A DNA stretch of 64,000 nt from assembly GCF_002899455.1 (NCBI RefSeq), contig NZ_PPFB01000001.1, forward strand, positions 4,316,001-4,380,000, in the 5' to 3' direction. The stretch is from Streptomyces sp. DH-12 (lineage in GTDB: Bacteria; Actinomycetota; Actinomycetes; Streptomycetales; Streptomycetaceae). The notes beneath the pieces were generated by a model. The model was not told the DNA's origin and did no database searches. It worked only from the letters and a program-made list of their open reading frames with translations. Every line of letters begins with the position of its first letter. Position 1 is the stretch's first letter. Below, one piece after another: positions 31,328 through 39,917 of the stretch. A program made the position numbers and the translations under genes.

Positions 31328-32020
31328 ATGTCCGGACTGATCGACACCACGGAGATGTATCTCCGCACCATCCTCGAGCTGGAGGAGGAAGGTGTGGTCC
31401 CCATGCGCGCCCGGATCGCCGAGCGGCTCGACCAGAGCGGGCCGACGGTCAGCCAGACGGTGGCCCGGATGGAGCGCGACGGCCTGGTGTCCGTCGCCCC
31501 GGACCGCCATCTGGAGCTCACGGAGGAGGGCCGCCGGCTGGCCACCCGCGTGATGCGCAAGCACCGCCTCGCCGAGTGTCTCCTGGTCGACGTGATCGGT
31601 CTGGAGTGGGAGCAGGTGCACGCCGAGGCGTGCCGCTGGGAGCACGTGATGAGCGAGGCCGTCGAGCGCCGCGTCCTGGAGCTGCTGCGGCACCCGACCG
31701 AGTCGCCGTACGGCAACCCGATCCCGGGGCTGGAGGAGCTGGGCGAGACCGACGGCGCCGTCCCGTTCCTCGACGAGGGCATGGTGTCGCTGGCCGACCT
31801 CGACCCGGGCGCCGAGGGCAAGACGGTCGTGGTGCGCCGGATCGGCGAGCCGATCCAGACGGACGCGCAGCTGATGTACTCGCTGCGCCGGGCGGGTGTG
31901 CAGCCCGGTTCGGTGGTGAGCGTGACGGAGTCCGCGGGCGGCGTGCTGGTGGGCAGCAGCGGCGAGGCGGCGGAGCTGGAGGCGGAGGTCGCCTCGCACG
32001 TCTTCGTCGCCAAGCCCTGA
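31328..32020 (+). CDS. dmdR1: DtxR-family iron-dependent repressor (DmdR1-like)
   Basis: 230 aa, the DmdR1 size. N-terminal winged helix (SGLIDTTEMYLRTILELEEE, RIAERLDQSGPTVSQTVARM), the metal-binding dimer domain (HRLAECLLVDVIGLEWEQVH, EACRWEHVMSEAVERRV) and a C-terminal SH3-like domain. It binds Fe(II) and represses siderophore and iron-uptake genes. No iron box (TTAGGTTAGGC-like) is seen in this window, so its targets lie elsewhere. The last codon and stop lie inside a 16-bp tandem duplication. A long antisense reading frame covers the gene, as reported for dmdR1/adm in S. coelicolor. Confidence 0.9.
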   Translation: MSGLIDTTEMYLRTILELEEEGVVPMRARIAERLDQSGPTVSQTVARMERDGLVSVAPDRHLELTEEGRRLATRVMRKHRLAECLLVDVIGLEWEQVHAEACRWEHVMSEAVERRVLELLRHPTESPYGNPIPGLEELGETDGAVPFLDEGMVSLADLDPGAEGKTVVVRRIGEPIQTDAQLMYSLRRAGVQPGSVVSVTESAGGVLVGSSGEAAELEAEVASHVFVAKP

Positions 32021-32039
32021 CGCCGCCAAGCCCTGACGC
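32008..32039. repeat. 16-bp tandem duplication at the dmdR1 stop
   Basis: CGCCAAGCCCTGACGC occurs twice in direct succession (32008-32023 and 32024-32039). The first copy contains the stop codon of the iron regulator gene, so the protein is unchanged. It looks like a recent replication slip. Confidence 0.9.
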
Positions 32040-32281
32040 CGGCCGCCTGCGGGGGGAACGGCCGGGGCCGTGACCGGTGGGGCGAGCGGTTCACGCCCGC
32101 CGGTCGGGAACGCGCCGGATCCGGCACCGCCGCGTCCTCGTTGCGCCGAATCGCAGCGGTCGCCGGGCCGACGTGCGAGGCTGTCGCGTGAGGCATATGA
32201 CCTGAGGGGTTCTTGGCCCGGCGACGCGGACGCCGCCCGGGCCGGGGAGGGGCGGGACGATGTGCCGTGACCACGTGAGGA

Positions 32282-32307
32282 GCCCCGGCGCCGCACGGCG
32301 CCGGGGC
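32282..32307. terminator. Hairpin terminator
   Basis: 11-bp perfect stem GCCCCGGCGCC / GGCGCCGGGGC with loop GCAC, followed by CTGTCCTCCCCTG. It lies 260 bp after the iron regulator stop, in a 572-bp stretch (32021-32592) without another gene. It would end dmdR1 transcription or an unannotated transcript. Confidence 0.8.
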
Positions 32308-32474
32308 CTGTCCTCCCCTGTGCTGACCCGGAGCCCCGAGCTCTCAGGGTCATTCCCCTCGGACCGATTTCCCCGAGCGGTCCGCCTCCCGCTGAAGATC
32401 TCCCCCGGGCCACGGCGGTCAAATCCCGAGCGGGGTCACTCGAACGAGGGGTGTTGGCGGGCAAAAGGGCATTC

Positions 32475-32490
32475 TCGAATACTCATTCGA
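32475..32490. promoter_or_regulatory. TCGAAT-N4-ATTCGA inverted repeat upstream of hydrolase
   Basis: Perfect 6-bp arms separated by four bases, about 100 bp before the alpha/beta hydrolase start, in one of the few AT-richer patches of the window (ATTCTCGAATACTCATTCGA). It is a possible operator or promoter element. Confidence 0.4.
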
Positions 32491-32592
32491 TAACGTGCGG
32501 CAATGGCAACAGGCAGAGGCCGGCGGCCGGCGCGAGCCGGGGCGCCGGCGGCAGGCAGCGGGCAGGCAGCGAGCTTGGGGGGTGCCAGGACC

Positions 32593-33471
32593 ATGGCGCG
32601 ACGCATCGACGTGACGGGGGCGGACGGCGTACGCCTGGCCGCCTGGGAGTTCGGCGACCCGGCCAAGGCCGGACCCGGCCCCGAGGGAGGGACCGCGCCG
32701 GACGCGCCCGGCGTGCTGTTACTGCACGGCCTGATGGGCCGCGCCTCGCACTGGGCGCCCACCGCCCGCCGGCTCTCCGCGCGGCACCGGGCGGTCGCCC
32801 TCGACCAGCGCGGCCACGGCCGCAGTGACAAGCCCCCGGAGGGCGCCTTCAGCCGCGACGCCTACGTCGACGACGCCGAGGCCGCCCTCGAACAGCTCGG
32901 CCTCGGCCCCGCCGTCCTGATCGGCCACGCGATGGGCGCGCTGACCGCCTGGCAGCTGGCCGCCAAACGCCCCGACCTGGTCCGTGGCCTGGTCATCTGC
33001 GACATGCGGGCCTCCGCCCTCGGGGGCGCCTCGCAGCGCGAGTGGGCGGAGTGGTTCACGTCCTGGCCGGTCCCCTTCGCCACCCTCGCCGACGTACGGA
33101 AGTGGTTCGGCGAGGACGACCCCTGGGTGGAGCGGCCCAATCCGGCCCGGGGCGAGTTCTACGTCGAGGTGATGGCCGAGTCCTCCGACGGCTGGCGCCC
33201 CGTCTTCGACCCCGACCAGATGCTCCGCTCCCGCGAGACCTGGGTCCACGACGCCCACTGGGAGGAGCTGGCCCAGGTCCGCTGCCCCGCCCTGGTGGTC
33301 CGCGGCCTGGACGGCGAACTGGGCCGCGCCGAGGCCCAGGAGATGGTCCGCGTCCTCCCCCGCGGCCAGTACGCCGAGGTCGCCGACGCCGGCCACCTCG
33401 TCCACTACGACCAGCCCGAAGCCTGGCTCGCCGCCATCGAACCCTTCCTGGCCTCCCTCGACGCGGCGTGA
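32593..33471 (+). CDS. Alpha/beta hydrolase-fold protein lacking the nucleophile serine
   Basis: 292 aa. The fold is clear: VLLLHGLMGRASHW (oxyanion loop), ALDQRGHGRSDKP, and the C-terminal VADAGHLVHYDQPEAW catalytic-His region. The nucleophile elbow is GHAMGA, with Ala113 in place of the usual Ser (GHSMGA); RutD-type proteins also have GHALGG, so it may be a lyase, hydrolase variant or binding protein. Residue 43 is encoded by TTA (32719-32721), the rare bldA-dependent Leu codon. ATG 32593 is chosen; an in-frame ATG at 32503 would add 30 Ala/Gly/Arg-rich residues. It has no close operon partner. Confidence 0.78.
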   Translation: MARRIDVTGADGVRLAAWEFGDPAKAGPGPEGGTAPDAPGVLLLHGLMGRASHWAPTARRLSARHRAVALDQRGHGRSDKPPEGAFSRDAYVDDAEAALEQLGLGPAVLIGHAMGALTAWQLAAKRPDLVRGLVICDMRASALGGASQREWAEWFTSWPVPFATLADVRKWFGEDDPWVERPNPARGEFYVEVMAESSDGWRPVFDPDQMLRSRETWVHDAHWEELAQVRCPALVVRGLDGELGRAEAQEMVRVLPRGQYAEVADAGHLVHYDQPEAWLAAIEPFLASLDAA

Positions 33472-33707
33472 GGCCGGCGAGGGCCGGCGGTGACGCCCGG
33501 GGAGGGGCCACGGTACGCCGCGGTGGCCGCCGCCGGTCTTGACCGGGCCGGCCGGGGGCCGTCCCGCACCAGGACCGCCCCGGCCCGCCGGAGCCCGCGG
33601 GGGACGGCGTCGCCCGGCGTGCGCGGGCTCCCCGCCCACCCCTTGCCGACGGCCGTGACGATCCCCGGGAGGCGGGCCGCCGTCCGGGGCGCGGCGAGGC
33701 GGAGGCC

Positions 33708-34091
33708 GCCCGGGCCGAGCACGTCGAGCAGTCGGGCGGCCCGCTTGTCGGCCTCCTCGCCGGACAGTCCGCGCGACCGGCCGGCGCAGGCGAGCGGTTC
33801 ACGCCCCGACAGCCGCTCGAAGGGGCGAAGTCCCTCCCGGAAGACGCCGATCCGGGCCCTCACCTGCACCGGGCCGCGCCACACGTCGTGGCCGGCGATC
33901 TCGCCGGCGCCCTGGTCCGGGCGCAGCAGCCCCGTCACCAGGGACAGGGCGGTCGTCCTCCCGGCGCCGTTCGGCCCGGCCGGGCCGACGAACCGCCCCG
34001 CGGGCGGCTCCAGGTCGATCCCGCCGACGGCGACCTGCTCCCCGGACCGCTTCCACAACCCCTGCGCGCGTACGGCGACAGCCCCCACCAC
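33708..34091 (-). pseudogene. Decayed ABC-transporter ATPase fragment
   Basis: From GTG 34091 the frame encodes the N-terminal half of a Streptomyces ABC ATPase (AVRAQGLWKRSGEQVAVGGI; LLRPDQGAGEIAGHDVW; FERLSGREPLACAGR). The Walker A reads GPNGAGRTT (Lys to Arg). Homology stops near LLDVLG, and no signature or Walker B follows, although the frame stays open. There is no permease gene nearby. These changes make it non-functional. The 33472-33707 stretch shows no separate gene; it may hold further unrecognisable remains. Confidence 0.65.
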
Positions 34092-34160
34092 GTCTTCCTC
34101 CGTCGCCCGGAGCCTACGGGGAGACCAACGCGGCACGCGGACCCGGGGAGTGAGGCTTCG

Positions 34161-34823
34161 TCACCGGTTCTGGCCGCAGGCGTACGCGAGCGCCGGCACC
34201 AGCTCCTCCGCGTCCGGCAGCCAGCGGTTCTCCTGGGTCGGCCGGCGGACCCACTGCACGGCGCCGTGGCGCCCGACCCGGGTCGGCGGCGCGGTCACGT
34301 ACGCCCCCTCGCCCAGGACGGCCAGATCGAGCGACGACGCCATCCAGCCCAGCGCGCGCAGCAGATCCGGGAGCTTCGCCGCCGCTCCGGGCAGCACGAA
34401 GAACTCCGTGCGCCGGTGCGGCGTCCGGGTCACCGGGCCGGGCGTGAGGCTCATCCGCTCCATCCGCGCCAGCGCCAGGAGACCGGCCGTCTCCGGCACG
34501 GAGATCGCGTCGAAGGCACGCCCGGTGGGCAGCAGGATCGAGGCGCCGGGCCGCTGCTGCCACATCCGGCGCGCGGCGCCGGCACTCCCGGTCGCCCGGT
34601 CCGCCCAGTCGGGTCCCGCCGGGTGCGCGCCGGGGGCGGAACACGCCGCGTCACCGCACGAGCAGGCGTGCATCCCGTCGACGACCTCGGTCCAGGTGCC
34701 CGGCACCACGTCCCAGTGGCGCTCCTCGGCATAGCGCACGGCGGTCTCCAGCAGCGATTCCCCGCGCTGCGTCGGGATCTGTACGGCGTCGGCGCCCGCG
34801 ATCGTCTCTTCCACGATGAACAC
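34161..34823 (-). CDS. Prim-Pol-like (bifunctional primase/polymerase N-terminal) domain protein
   Basis: 220 aa. It starts FIVEETIAGADAVQIPTQRG and has the Cys-rich SCGDAACSAPGAHPAGPDW segment and ASILLPTGRAFDAISVPETA typical of a small Streptomyces family annotated as primase/polymerase-like. The catalytic Asp-x-Asp of true Prim-Pols reads FDAIS, so activity is doubtful. No helicase or plasmid gene is nearby. GTG 34823 has GGGAG five bases before it; GTG 34838 is alternative. The function is unknown; a non-catalytic DNA-related role is only a guess. Confidence 0.7.
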   Translation of the reverse strand: MFIVEETIAGADAVQIPTQRGESLLETAVRYAEERHWDVVPGTWTEVVDGMHACSCGDAACSAPGAHPAGPDWADRATGSAGAARRMWQQRPGASILLPTGRAFDAISVPETAGLLALARMERMSLTPGPVTRTPHRRTEFFVLPGAAAKLPDLLRALGWMASSLDLAVLGEGAYVTAPPTRVGRHGAVQWVRRPTQENRWLPDAEELVPALAYACGQNR

Positions 34824-35132
34824 AACTACTCCCGTCACCAGGGGTTACGCCCTGTCGAATGCGCGGGGGAGGGGCACCGGACCCGTGTCCGGGGCGCATG
34901 GGTGCATCCATGGGGGCGCGCGGGAGGATCCGCCACCGCGACGGGGTAACCAGGAGGGGGGTCGGCAACCGTCGATACCCCGGCAATTCTCACATGTCCC
35001 GCATTGTCGGTATCTCGACGGGGCATTGATCCTCCCGGCCGGACGTCTCGCCGGGACGACGTGAGACGTACGGCCGCGGACAACACGTCAACCCGGTGCG
35101 TGGGCAGGCACCGCAGCCTCAGGGGGTACGCC
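34824..35132. other. Intergenic region with one inverted repeat
   Basis: About 309 bp between divergent genes. ACGTCTC (35043-35049) and GAGACGT (35063-35069) form an inverted repeat about 65 bp before the regulator gene. GATACC and GGTATC also pair across the middle. No gene is seen. It should contain promoters for both directions. Confidence 0.45.
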
Positions 35133-36518
35133 ATGGCCGCAAGGCCGCTCGTCGCCCGGCAGCCGAACGAACGGCTGCAGGCGCTCATCCAGGAAGCCGG
35201 ATGCTCCAACGCCGGACTGGCCCGCAGGGTCAACATGTGCGGCGCGGAGCACGGCCTCGACCTGCGCTACGACAAGACGTCGGTGGCCCGCTGGCTGCGC
35301 GGACAGCAGCCGCGGGGCCGGGCGCCGGCCGTCATCGCGGAGGCGCTGGGCCGCAAGCTGGGCCGCACGGTGACGATCGACGAGATCGGCATGGCCAACG
35401 GCAAGAACCTCGCGTCGGGGGTGGGTCTCCAGTTCTCGCCGACGGTACTGGGCGCCATCGAGCAGGTCTGCGAGCTGTGGCGCAGCGACGTGGGGCGGCG
35501 GGACTTCCTGTCCGGGTCGTCCGTCGCCGCCTCCGCGCTGGTGGAGCCCAGCCGGGACTGGCTGATCTCCGCGCCCGACGGCCAGGTCGCGCGCTCCACC
35601 GGGCCGCGCGTGGGCCAGTCGGACGTGGCGGCGGTGCGGTCCATGACGGAGGCGCTGGTCGCGCTGGACCACCAGTACGGCAGCGGGCACGTCCGCCCGG
35701 TCGCGGTGCACTACCTCAACAGCGTGGTCTCGGGGATGCTGGCGGGGTCGTACCGCGAGGCGGTGGGGCGCGACCTGTTCGCCGCCGTCGCCCGACTGAC
35801 CGAACTGGCCGGGTACATGGCCGTCGACACCGGCCAACCGGGCCTGGCCCAGCGGTACTACATCCAGGCGCTGCGGCTCGCGCAGGCCGCCGGGGACCGC
35901 GGCTACGGCGGGTACGTGCTCGCCGCGTCCATGAGCCACCTCGCCGCCCAGCTCGGAAACCCGCGCGAGATCGCCCAGTTGGCGCGCGCGGCGCAGGAGG
36001 GCACGCGGGGGCGCGTGACACCCCGCGCCGAGGCGATGTTCCTCGCGGCCGAGGCCCGCGGGCACGCGCTGATGGGCGACGCCCAGGCCGCGCACACCGC
36101 AGCGGGGCGTGCCGTGAGCGCCCTGGAGGCCGCCGACCCGGGCTCGGGCGACGACCCGCCGTGGATCGCGCACTTCGACGAGGCGTACCTGGCCGACGAG
36201 TTGGCGCACTGCCACCGCGACCTCGGCCAGGCGGAGGCCGCCGTACGGTGCGCGCAGGAGTCGCTGGACGGCCACCCGCCCACACGCGCGCGGCGCCGGG
36301 CCATCGGCCATGTGCTGCTCGCCACCGCGCAGGTGCAGCAGCGCGAGATCGAACAGGCCTGTGCCACGGGCCTGAAGGCGGCCGAACTGCTCGGCAAGCT
36401 GCGCTCCGACCGGGGCGCGGAGTACCTGGAGGACCTCCAGCAACGCCTCGAGCCGTACCGGGAGGAGCCGGTGGTACGGGAGTTCGGGGCGCGGATGGAG
36501 CTCCAGACGGCGGCGTGA
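35133..36518 (+). CDS. NsdA-like regulatory protein (HTH-like N-terminus with TPR region)
   Basis: 461 aa. The N-terminus has an XRE-like HTH (RLQALIQEAGCSNAGLARRV, KTSVARWLRGQQPRGRAPAV). The rest is a helical repeat region like TPR: LTELAGYMAVDTGQPGLAQR, YYIQALRLAQAAGDRGYGGY, and RGHALMGDAQAAHTAAGRAV. This matches the Streptomyces NsdA/NsdB family, which affects development and antibiotic production. Which member it is cannot be decided here. ATG 35133 has AGGGGG six bases upstream; the frame is open further upstream without coding character. Confidence 0.82.
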   Translation: MAARPLVARQPNERLQALIQEAGCSNAGLARRVNMCGAEHGLDLRYDKTSVARWLRGQQPRGRAPAVIAEALGRKLGRTVTIDEIGMANGKNLASGVGLQFSPTVLGAIEQVCELWRSDVGRRDFLSGSSVAASALVEPSRDWLISAPDGQVARSTGPRVGQSDVAAVRSMTEALVALDHQYGSGHVRPVAVHYLNSVVSGMLAGSYREAVGRDLFAAVARLTELAGYMAVDTGQPGLAQRYYIQALRLAQAAGDRGYGGYVLAASMSHLAAQLGNPREIAQLARAAQEGTRGRVTPRAEAMFLAAEARGHALMGDAQAAHTAAGRAVSALEAADPGSGDDPPWIAHFDEAYLADELAHCHRDLGQAEAAVRCAQESLDGHPPTRARRRAIGHVLLATAQVQQREIEQACATGLKAAELLGKLRSDRGAEYLEDLQQRLEPYREEPVVREFGARMELQTAA

Positions 36519-36707
36519 CGTTCGCGACACCGCGTGCGGCACGGGAGGCGGGCGGGGCGGAGGGGACGTGATCAGCGTGTGGTGACCAGGTTCTGTTACC
36601 GCGCTCACAGGGCAGGAGGCCGGGTTCTGTGCTGCGTGGCACGGGGCTCCGGGGACCCGGTAGCGTGAGCCGACGATTCACAAGGTCCCCCATTGGTAGG
36701 AGTCCCG

Positions 36708-38456
36708 GTGACGCAGAGTGGACAGGGCGAGGAGCCCTCGGCGCCCCCCGCGCGCGAAGGCATCGTGCTGCCCTCGGACGGTGGTGAGCCCCTGCTGCCG
36801 GGCCTGACGTCCGGTCCGGTCGCGCCCGGCGGCACGGGCGGTCCGTCCGCCGGCGGGTTCCCCGCCTCGGCGCCGCCCGGCGGCCGGACCTGGGGGACCT
36901 CCTGGGGCCCCGACCAGCAGGCCGCCGCCCCCTCCGCGGGCCAGGGGTGGCCGTCCGCGGACGACGGGCAGTGGCAGCAGCAGCCGCCCTCCTGGGACGC
37001 CGGAAGCCGGCCGCAGGGCGGCCCCGGCCCGCTGCCGCCCGAGGGCGCCCCGCCCCAGGGCGGCTACCCGCCCGCGCACGGCGGGCACGACGCCTACGGC
37101 CGGGGCGGCGCGCCCGCCGGGCAGCAGGGCCCCGGCTACGGCCACACCGGCACCGACGGCTACGGCCAGGCCGCCTCAGGCGCCGCCGCGTACGGCGGGC
37201 ACGCCGCGGGCGGCCCGCTGCCTCCGCAGCACAGCTACGGCGCCCCCGGCGGCGGGTACGGCTACCCGCCCGCCCACGGCGCTCCGCTGCCGCCGCCCGC
37301 GCCCGGCGTGGACGAGGGCGCCACGCAGCTCATCCCCCCGGTCCCGGCGGGCGGAGCCGACGAGGGCGCGACCCAGTACATCCCCCCGGTCCCGGCGGGC
37401 GGAGCCGACGAGGGCGCGACCCAGTACATACCCCCGGTCGCCCCGGGCGCGCTGCCGCCCGAGATGCCCGCCGCGCACGACGCGGAGGCCACCCGCGACC
37501 TCGGCATCGCCCAGCAGCCGGCCGGCCCGGGGCCGTTTCCGCGGCCCGGCGCCCCGGACGCCGAGCCCACCCAGTTCATCGCCCCGGTCACCGACCAGGG
37601 GCCGCCGCAGCCGTACGGCGCCGCGCCCGGTGACGCCGGCCGGCAGCCGCCCGCCGAGTTCGACAACCTCTTCCGCAACGACGACGGCGCGGCGGGCGCC
37701 ACCCAGCAGATGCCGCGCGTGGACTACGGCCCTCCCGCCCGGACCGACCGCACCCCGCCCGGACCGCCCGCCCCGCCCGGCGCGGGCCGCGGGGGCCACG
37801 GCGGACGCGGCGGTGGCGGCGGCAACGGCGGCCCCCGCTGGCCGCTGATCGCCGCGGTCGGCGTCGGCCTCGCCGTCGTCGGCGTCGGCGCGGGCGCCCT
37901 GCTCGGCAGCGGCGGCAAGGACGACGACGGCGGCACGAACCAGCCGGTCTCCGCCACCGCGCCCGCGAGCGTGGAGGCCTCCCCCTCGCCGACCGTCGAC
38001 CCGGCCCGCGAGCAGGCCGTCGAGCTGGACAAGCTGCTGGCGCACAGCGGCGACAGCCGCAGCACCGTGATCAGCGCGGTGGAGGACGTGAAGGCGTGCC
38101 GCGACCTCGGCAAGGCCGCCTCCGACCTGCGGGAGGCCGCCAAGCAGCGGAACCAGCTGGTGACCGACCTGTCCCAGCTCCCCGTGGACAAGCTGCCCCA
38201 GCACGAGGCGCTGACCGAGGCGCTGCGGGAGGCGTGGAAGGCGTCCGCCTCGGCCGACGACCACTACGCGCGCTGGGCGGACCAGACCAAGGGCAAGAAG
38301 GGCTGCAAGAAGGGGCAGGCGCGCAGCACGGGGGAGACCGAGGCGGGGAACCGTGCGAGTGGGACCGCCACCGAGCAGAAGAAGAAGGCCGCGAAGCTGT
38401 GGAACGGGATCGCCCGGCAGTACGGGCTGACCGAGCGGACTCCCACGCAGTTGTGA
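36708..38456 (+). CDS. Pro/Gly-rich single-pass membrane protein
   Basis: 582 aa. The first ~370 residues are Pro/Gly/Gln/Ala-rich, with repeats DEGATQYIPPVPAGGA, and are predicted disordered. A single membrane helix (WPLIAAVGVGLAVVGVGAGA) follows near 375-395, then a Thr/Ser/Pro linker and a C-terminal helical, Lys-rich domain with two Cys. Orientation is probably N-in, C-out. Similar proteins are common in Streptomyces next to signalling genes, but no function is known. GTG 36708 has TAGGAGT upstream and a TAGCGT -10-like hexamer at 36661. Confidence 0.75.
   Translation: MTQSGQGEEPSAPPAREGIVLPSDGGEPLLPGLTSGPVAPGGTGGPSAGGFPASAPPGGRTWGTSWGPDQQAAAPSAGQGWPSADDGQWQQQPPSWDAGSRPQGGPGPLPPEGAPPQGGYPPAHGGHDAYGRGGAPAGQQGPGYGHTGTDGYGQAASGAAAYGGHAAGGPLPPQHSYGAPGGGYGYPPAHGAPLPPPAPGVDEGATQLIPPVPAGGADEGATQYIPPVPAGGADEGATQYIPPVAPGALPPEMPAAHDAEATRDLGIAQQPAGPGPFPRPGAPDAEPTQFIAPVTDQGPPQPYGAAPGDAGRQPPAEFDNLFRNDDGAAGATQQMPRVDYGPPARTDRTPPGPPAPPGAGRGGHGGRGGGGGNGGPRWPLIAAVGVGLAVVGVGAGALLGSGGKDDDGGTNQPVSATAPASVEASPSPTVDPAREQAVELDKLLAHSGDSRSTVISAVEDVKACRDLGKAASDLREAAKQRNQLVTDLSQLPVDKLPQHEALTEALREAWKASASADDHYARWADQTKGKKGCKKGQARSTGETEAGNRASGTATEQKKKAAKLWNGIARQYGLTERTPTQL
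37311..37440. repeat. 48-bp coding tandem repeat (about 2.7 copies)
   Basis: Units start at 37311, 37359 and 37407. Each encodes DEGATQ(L/Y)IPPVPAGGA. Copies 2 and 3 are almost identical at the DNA level, so duplication is recent. The number of copies may vary between strains. Confidence 0.9.
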
Positions 38457-38465
38457 GGGGTGGGT

Positions 38466-38479
38466 CCGCCCGAGGGCGG
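38466..38479. terminator. Short hairpin between convergent genes
   Basis: CCGCC-CGAG-GGCGG within the 29-bp gap between the membrane protein and the lipoprotein gene. A short terminator for one or both strands. Confidence 0.5.
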
Positions 38480-38485
38480 GCGCTC

Positions 38486-39793
38486 CTACAGGGCTGCTTC
38501 CTTCAACGTGGACGTCACGTCCGTGAAGCCGTCCACGGCTGAGACGAGGCGGCCCCCCTCGACCACCTGGAGGGTGACGTTCGCGTTGACCAGGCGGGGG
38601 AGGCCGACCGCGGCGAGGGCGTCCTGGAACGCCCAGCGCAGGGTGGGGGTGAGGTTGCCGGTGGTGACCTTCAGACCGCCGTCCAGCGCGCCGGTCACGG
38701 CGTCCGCGCTGACCTCCCCGTCCCCGAGCGACTCCACGGCCTGGCGGAACACGGTGTAGGCGATCCAGGTCGTCTGCACCCCGGCGTCCGCCGGGTCGAT
38801 CCGGTTGTCGCCGAACGCCTCCGCCCGGACGACCTCCTTCATCGGGTCCCAGCGCGCGTCCCCCGCCTCCGGGTACCAGCCGGTGACGTACGCCCCCTCG
38901 TACGGTCCCGACGCCCCGCCGGAGGCGTCCAGCACCGTCTGGTCGACGCTGCCCAGCACGGTCGCGGTGCGCACCTCGGGGTGCTCGCCGCGGGCCCGCC
39001 GGAAGGAGTCCATGAAGGTGCCGGTGCGGTCGCCGAGCGCCGGCACCACGCAGCCCTTCTCCCCGGTGTCGGTGGCGGCGTGTTCCAGCGCCCGCTCGGC
39101 GGCGTCGCCGTAGGAGGTCGCGGCCTCGGCGGCGCGCAGGTCGCCGGCCGGGTCGTGGCCGCCCGCCGTGAGGCCGGAGTCCAGCAGCGGCGGGAGCTGG
39201 TCGCCCGCGATGGTGTCCGGCCGGACCAGGGCGACCGGCCCGCACACGTCGGCGAGGGTGCGGCCGAGCCCGGCGAGCAAGGCGGGCTGCCCGCCGTTCA
39301 CGGGGTAGGACAGCGGGCTGGTGAACTCGTCGTGGGTGATGCCGTAGCCGCCGATGTACGGGATGCCGGCGGCCTCCAGCGTGGGCAGGAAGGCGTCGCC
39401 GTGCTGGCTGTAGGAGCCGACCACGGCGACGGCGTTCTCCGCCACCGCGCGCCGGGCGCAGCGCGCCGCGGCCACCGCGTCGTCGCGTTCGTTGCAGGTC
39501 AGCACCTCCAGCGTGCGGCCGTTGAGGCCGCCGCGGGCGTTCACCCAGCGGCCGTAGGCCTCGGCGAACGCGGGTATGCCGGGTTTGTTGGTGGCGCCGG
39601 TGCCCTCGGGCGCCCACGTCATCACGGTGATCGTGTCGTCCCCGGAGCCCCCCGTGACGCCGGGGACGACCCCGCAGCCGGCGACCAGCGCGGCGCACGC
39701 CGCCAGCGCGCCCGCGGCCAGGACGCCGGCGCGGGCGGGCCGGACGAAGGGGCGGGGGAGGACGGTGCTGGGGGTGCGTCGCCTGCCGGTCAT
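38486..39793 (-). CDS. Branched-chain-amino-acid-type substrate-binding lipoprotein
   Basis: 435 aa. It has a lipoprotein signal with lipobox LVAGC (VLAAGALAACAALVAGC), then a periplasmic-binding type I fold like Leu/Ile/Val-binding proteins: AFAEAYGRWVNARGGLNGRT, AVVGSYSQHGDAFLPTLEAA, GYGITHDEFTSPLSYPVNGG. The start ATG 39793 follows GGAAGGG. No permease or ATPase genes lie near, so it could be an orphan receptor or a partner of a distant transporter. The natural ligand is unknown. Confidence 0.82.
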   Translation of the reverse strand: MTGRRRTPSTVLPRPFVRPARAGVLAAGALAACAALVAGCGVVPGVTGGSGDDTITVMTWAPEGTGATNKPGIPAFAEAYGRWVNARGGLNGRTLEVLTCNERDDAVAAARCARRAVAENAVAVVGSYSQHGDAFLPTLEAAGIPYIGGYGITHDEFTSPLSYPVNGGQPALLAGLGRTLADVCGPVALVRPDTIAGDQLPPLLDSGLTAGGHDPAGDLRAAEAATSYGDAAERALEHAATDTGEKGCVVPALGDRTGTFMDSFRRARGEHPEVRTATVLGSVDQTVLDASGGASGPYEGAYVTGWYPEAGDARWDPMKEVVRAEAFGDNRIDPADAGVQTTWIAYTVFRQAVESLGDGEVSADAVTGALDGGLKVTTGNLTPTLRWAFQDALAAVGLPRLVNANVTLQVVEGGRLVSAVDGFTDVTSTLKEAAL

Positions 39794-39917
39794 GCCCCCG
39801 CACCCTTCCCTCACACGGCTAACCGTGACGTGACGCTCGGTCGACGAGGGGCGACGCGGAGGTGAATTGCGGGGGTCCGTCCGGCGCGTGCGAGGTGGAA
39901 ACGTACGATCGACGACC

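Larger units (their letters stand above)
31315..32274 (-). other. Antisense reading frame resembling adm
   Basis: An uninterrupted 319-codon frame runs antisense across all of the iron regulator gene and 250 bp beyond. Published work in S. coelicolor described a protein-coding gene, adm, antiparallel to dmdR1. The translated product is Ser/Arg/Pro-rich, which is also what the shadow of a GC-rich gene looks like, so coding is unproven. It is listed because of that precedent only. Confidence 0.25.

Noticed and set aside
31328..32020. Iron box autoregulation of dmdR1
   Set aside because: No TTAGGTTAGGC-like sequence is visible upstream, so self-regulation is not claimed.
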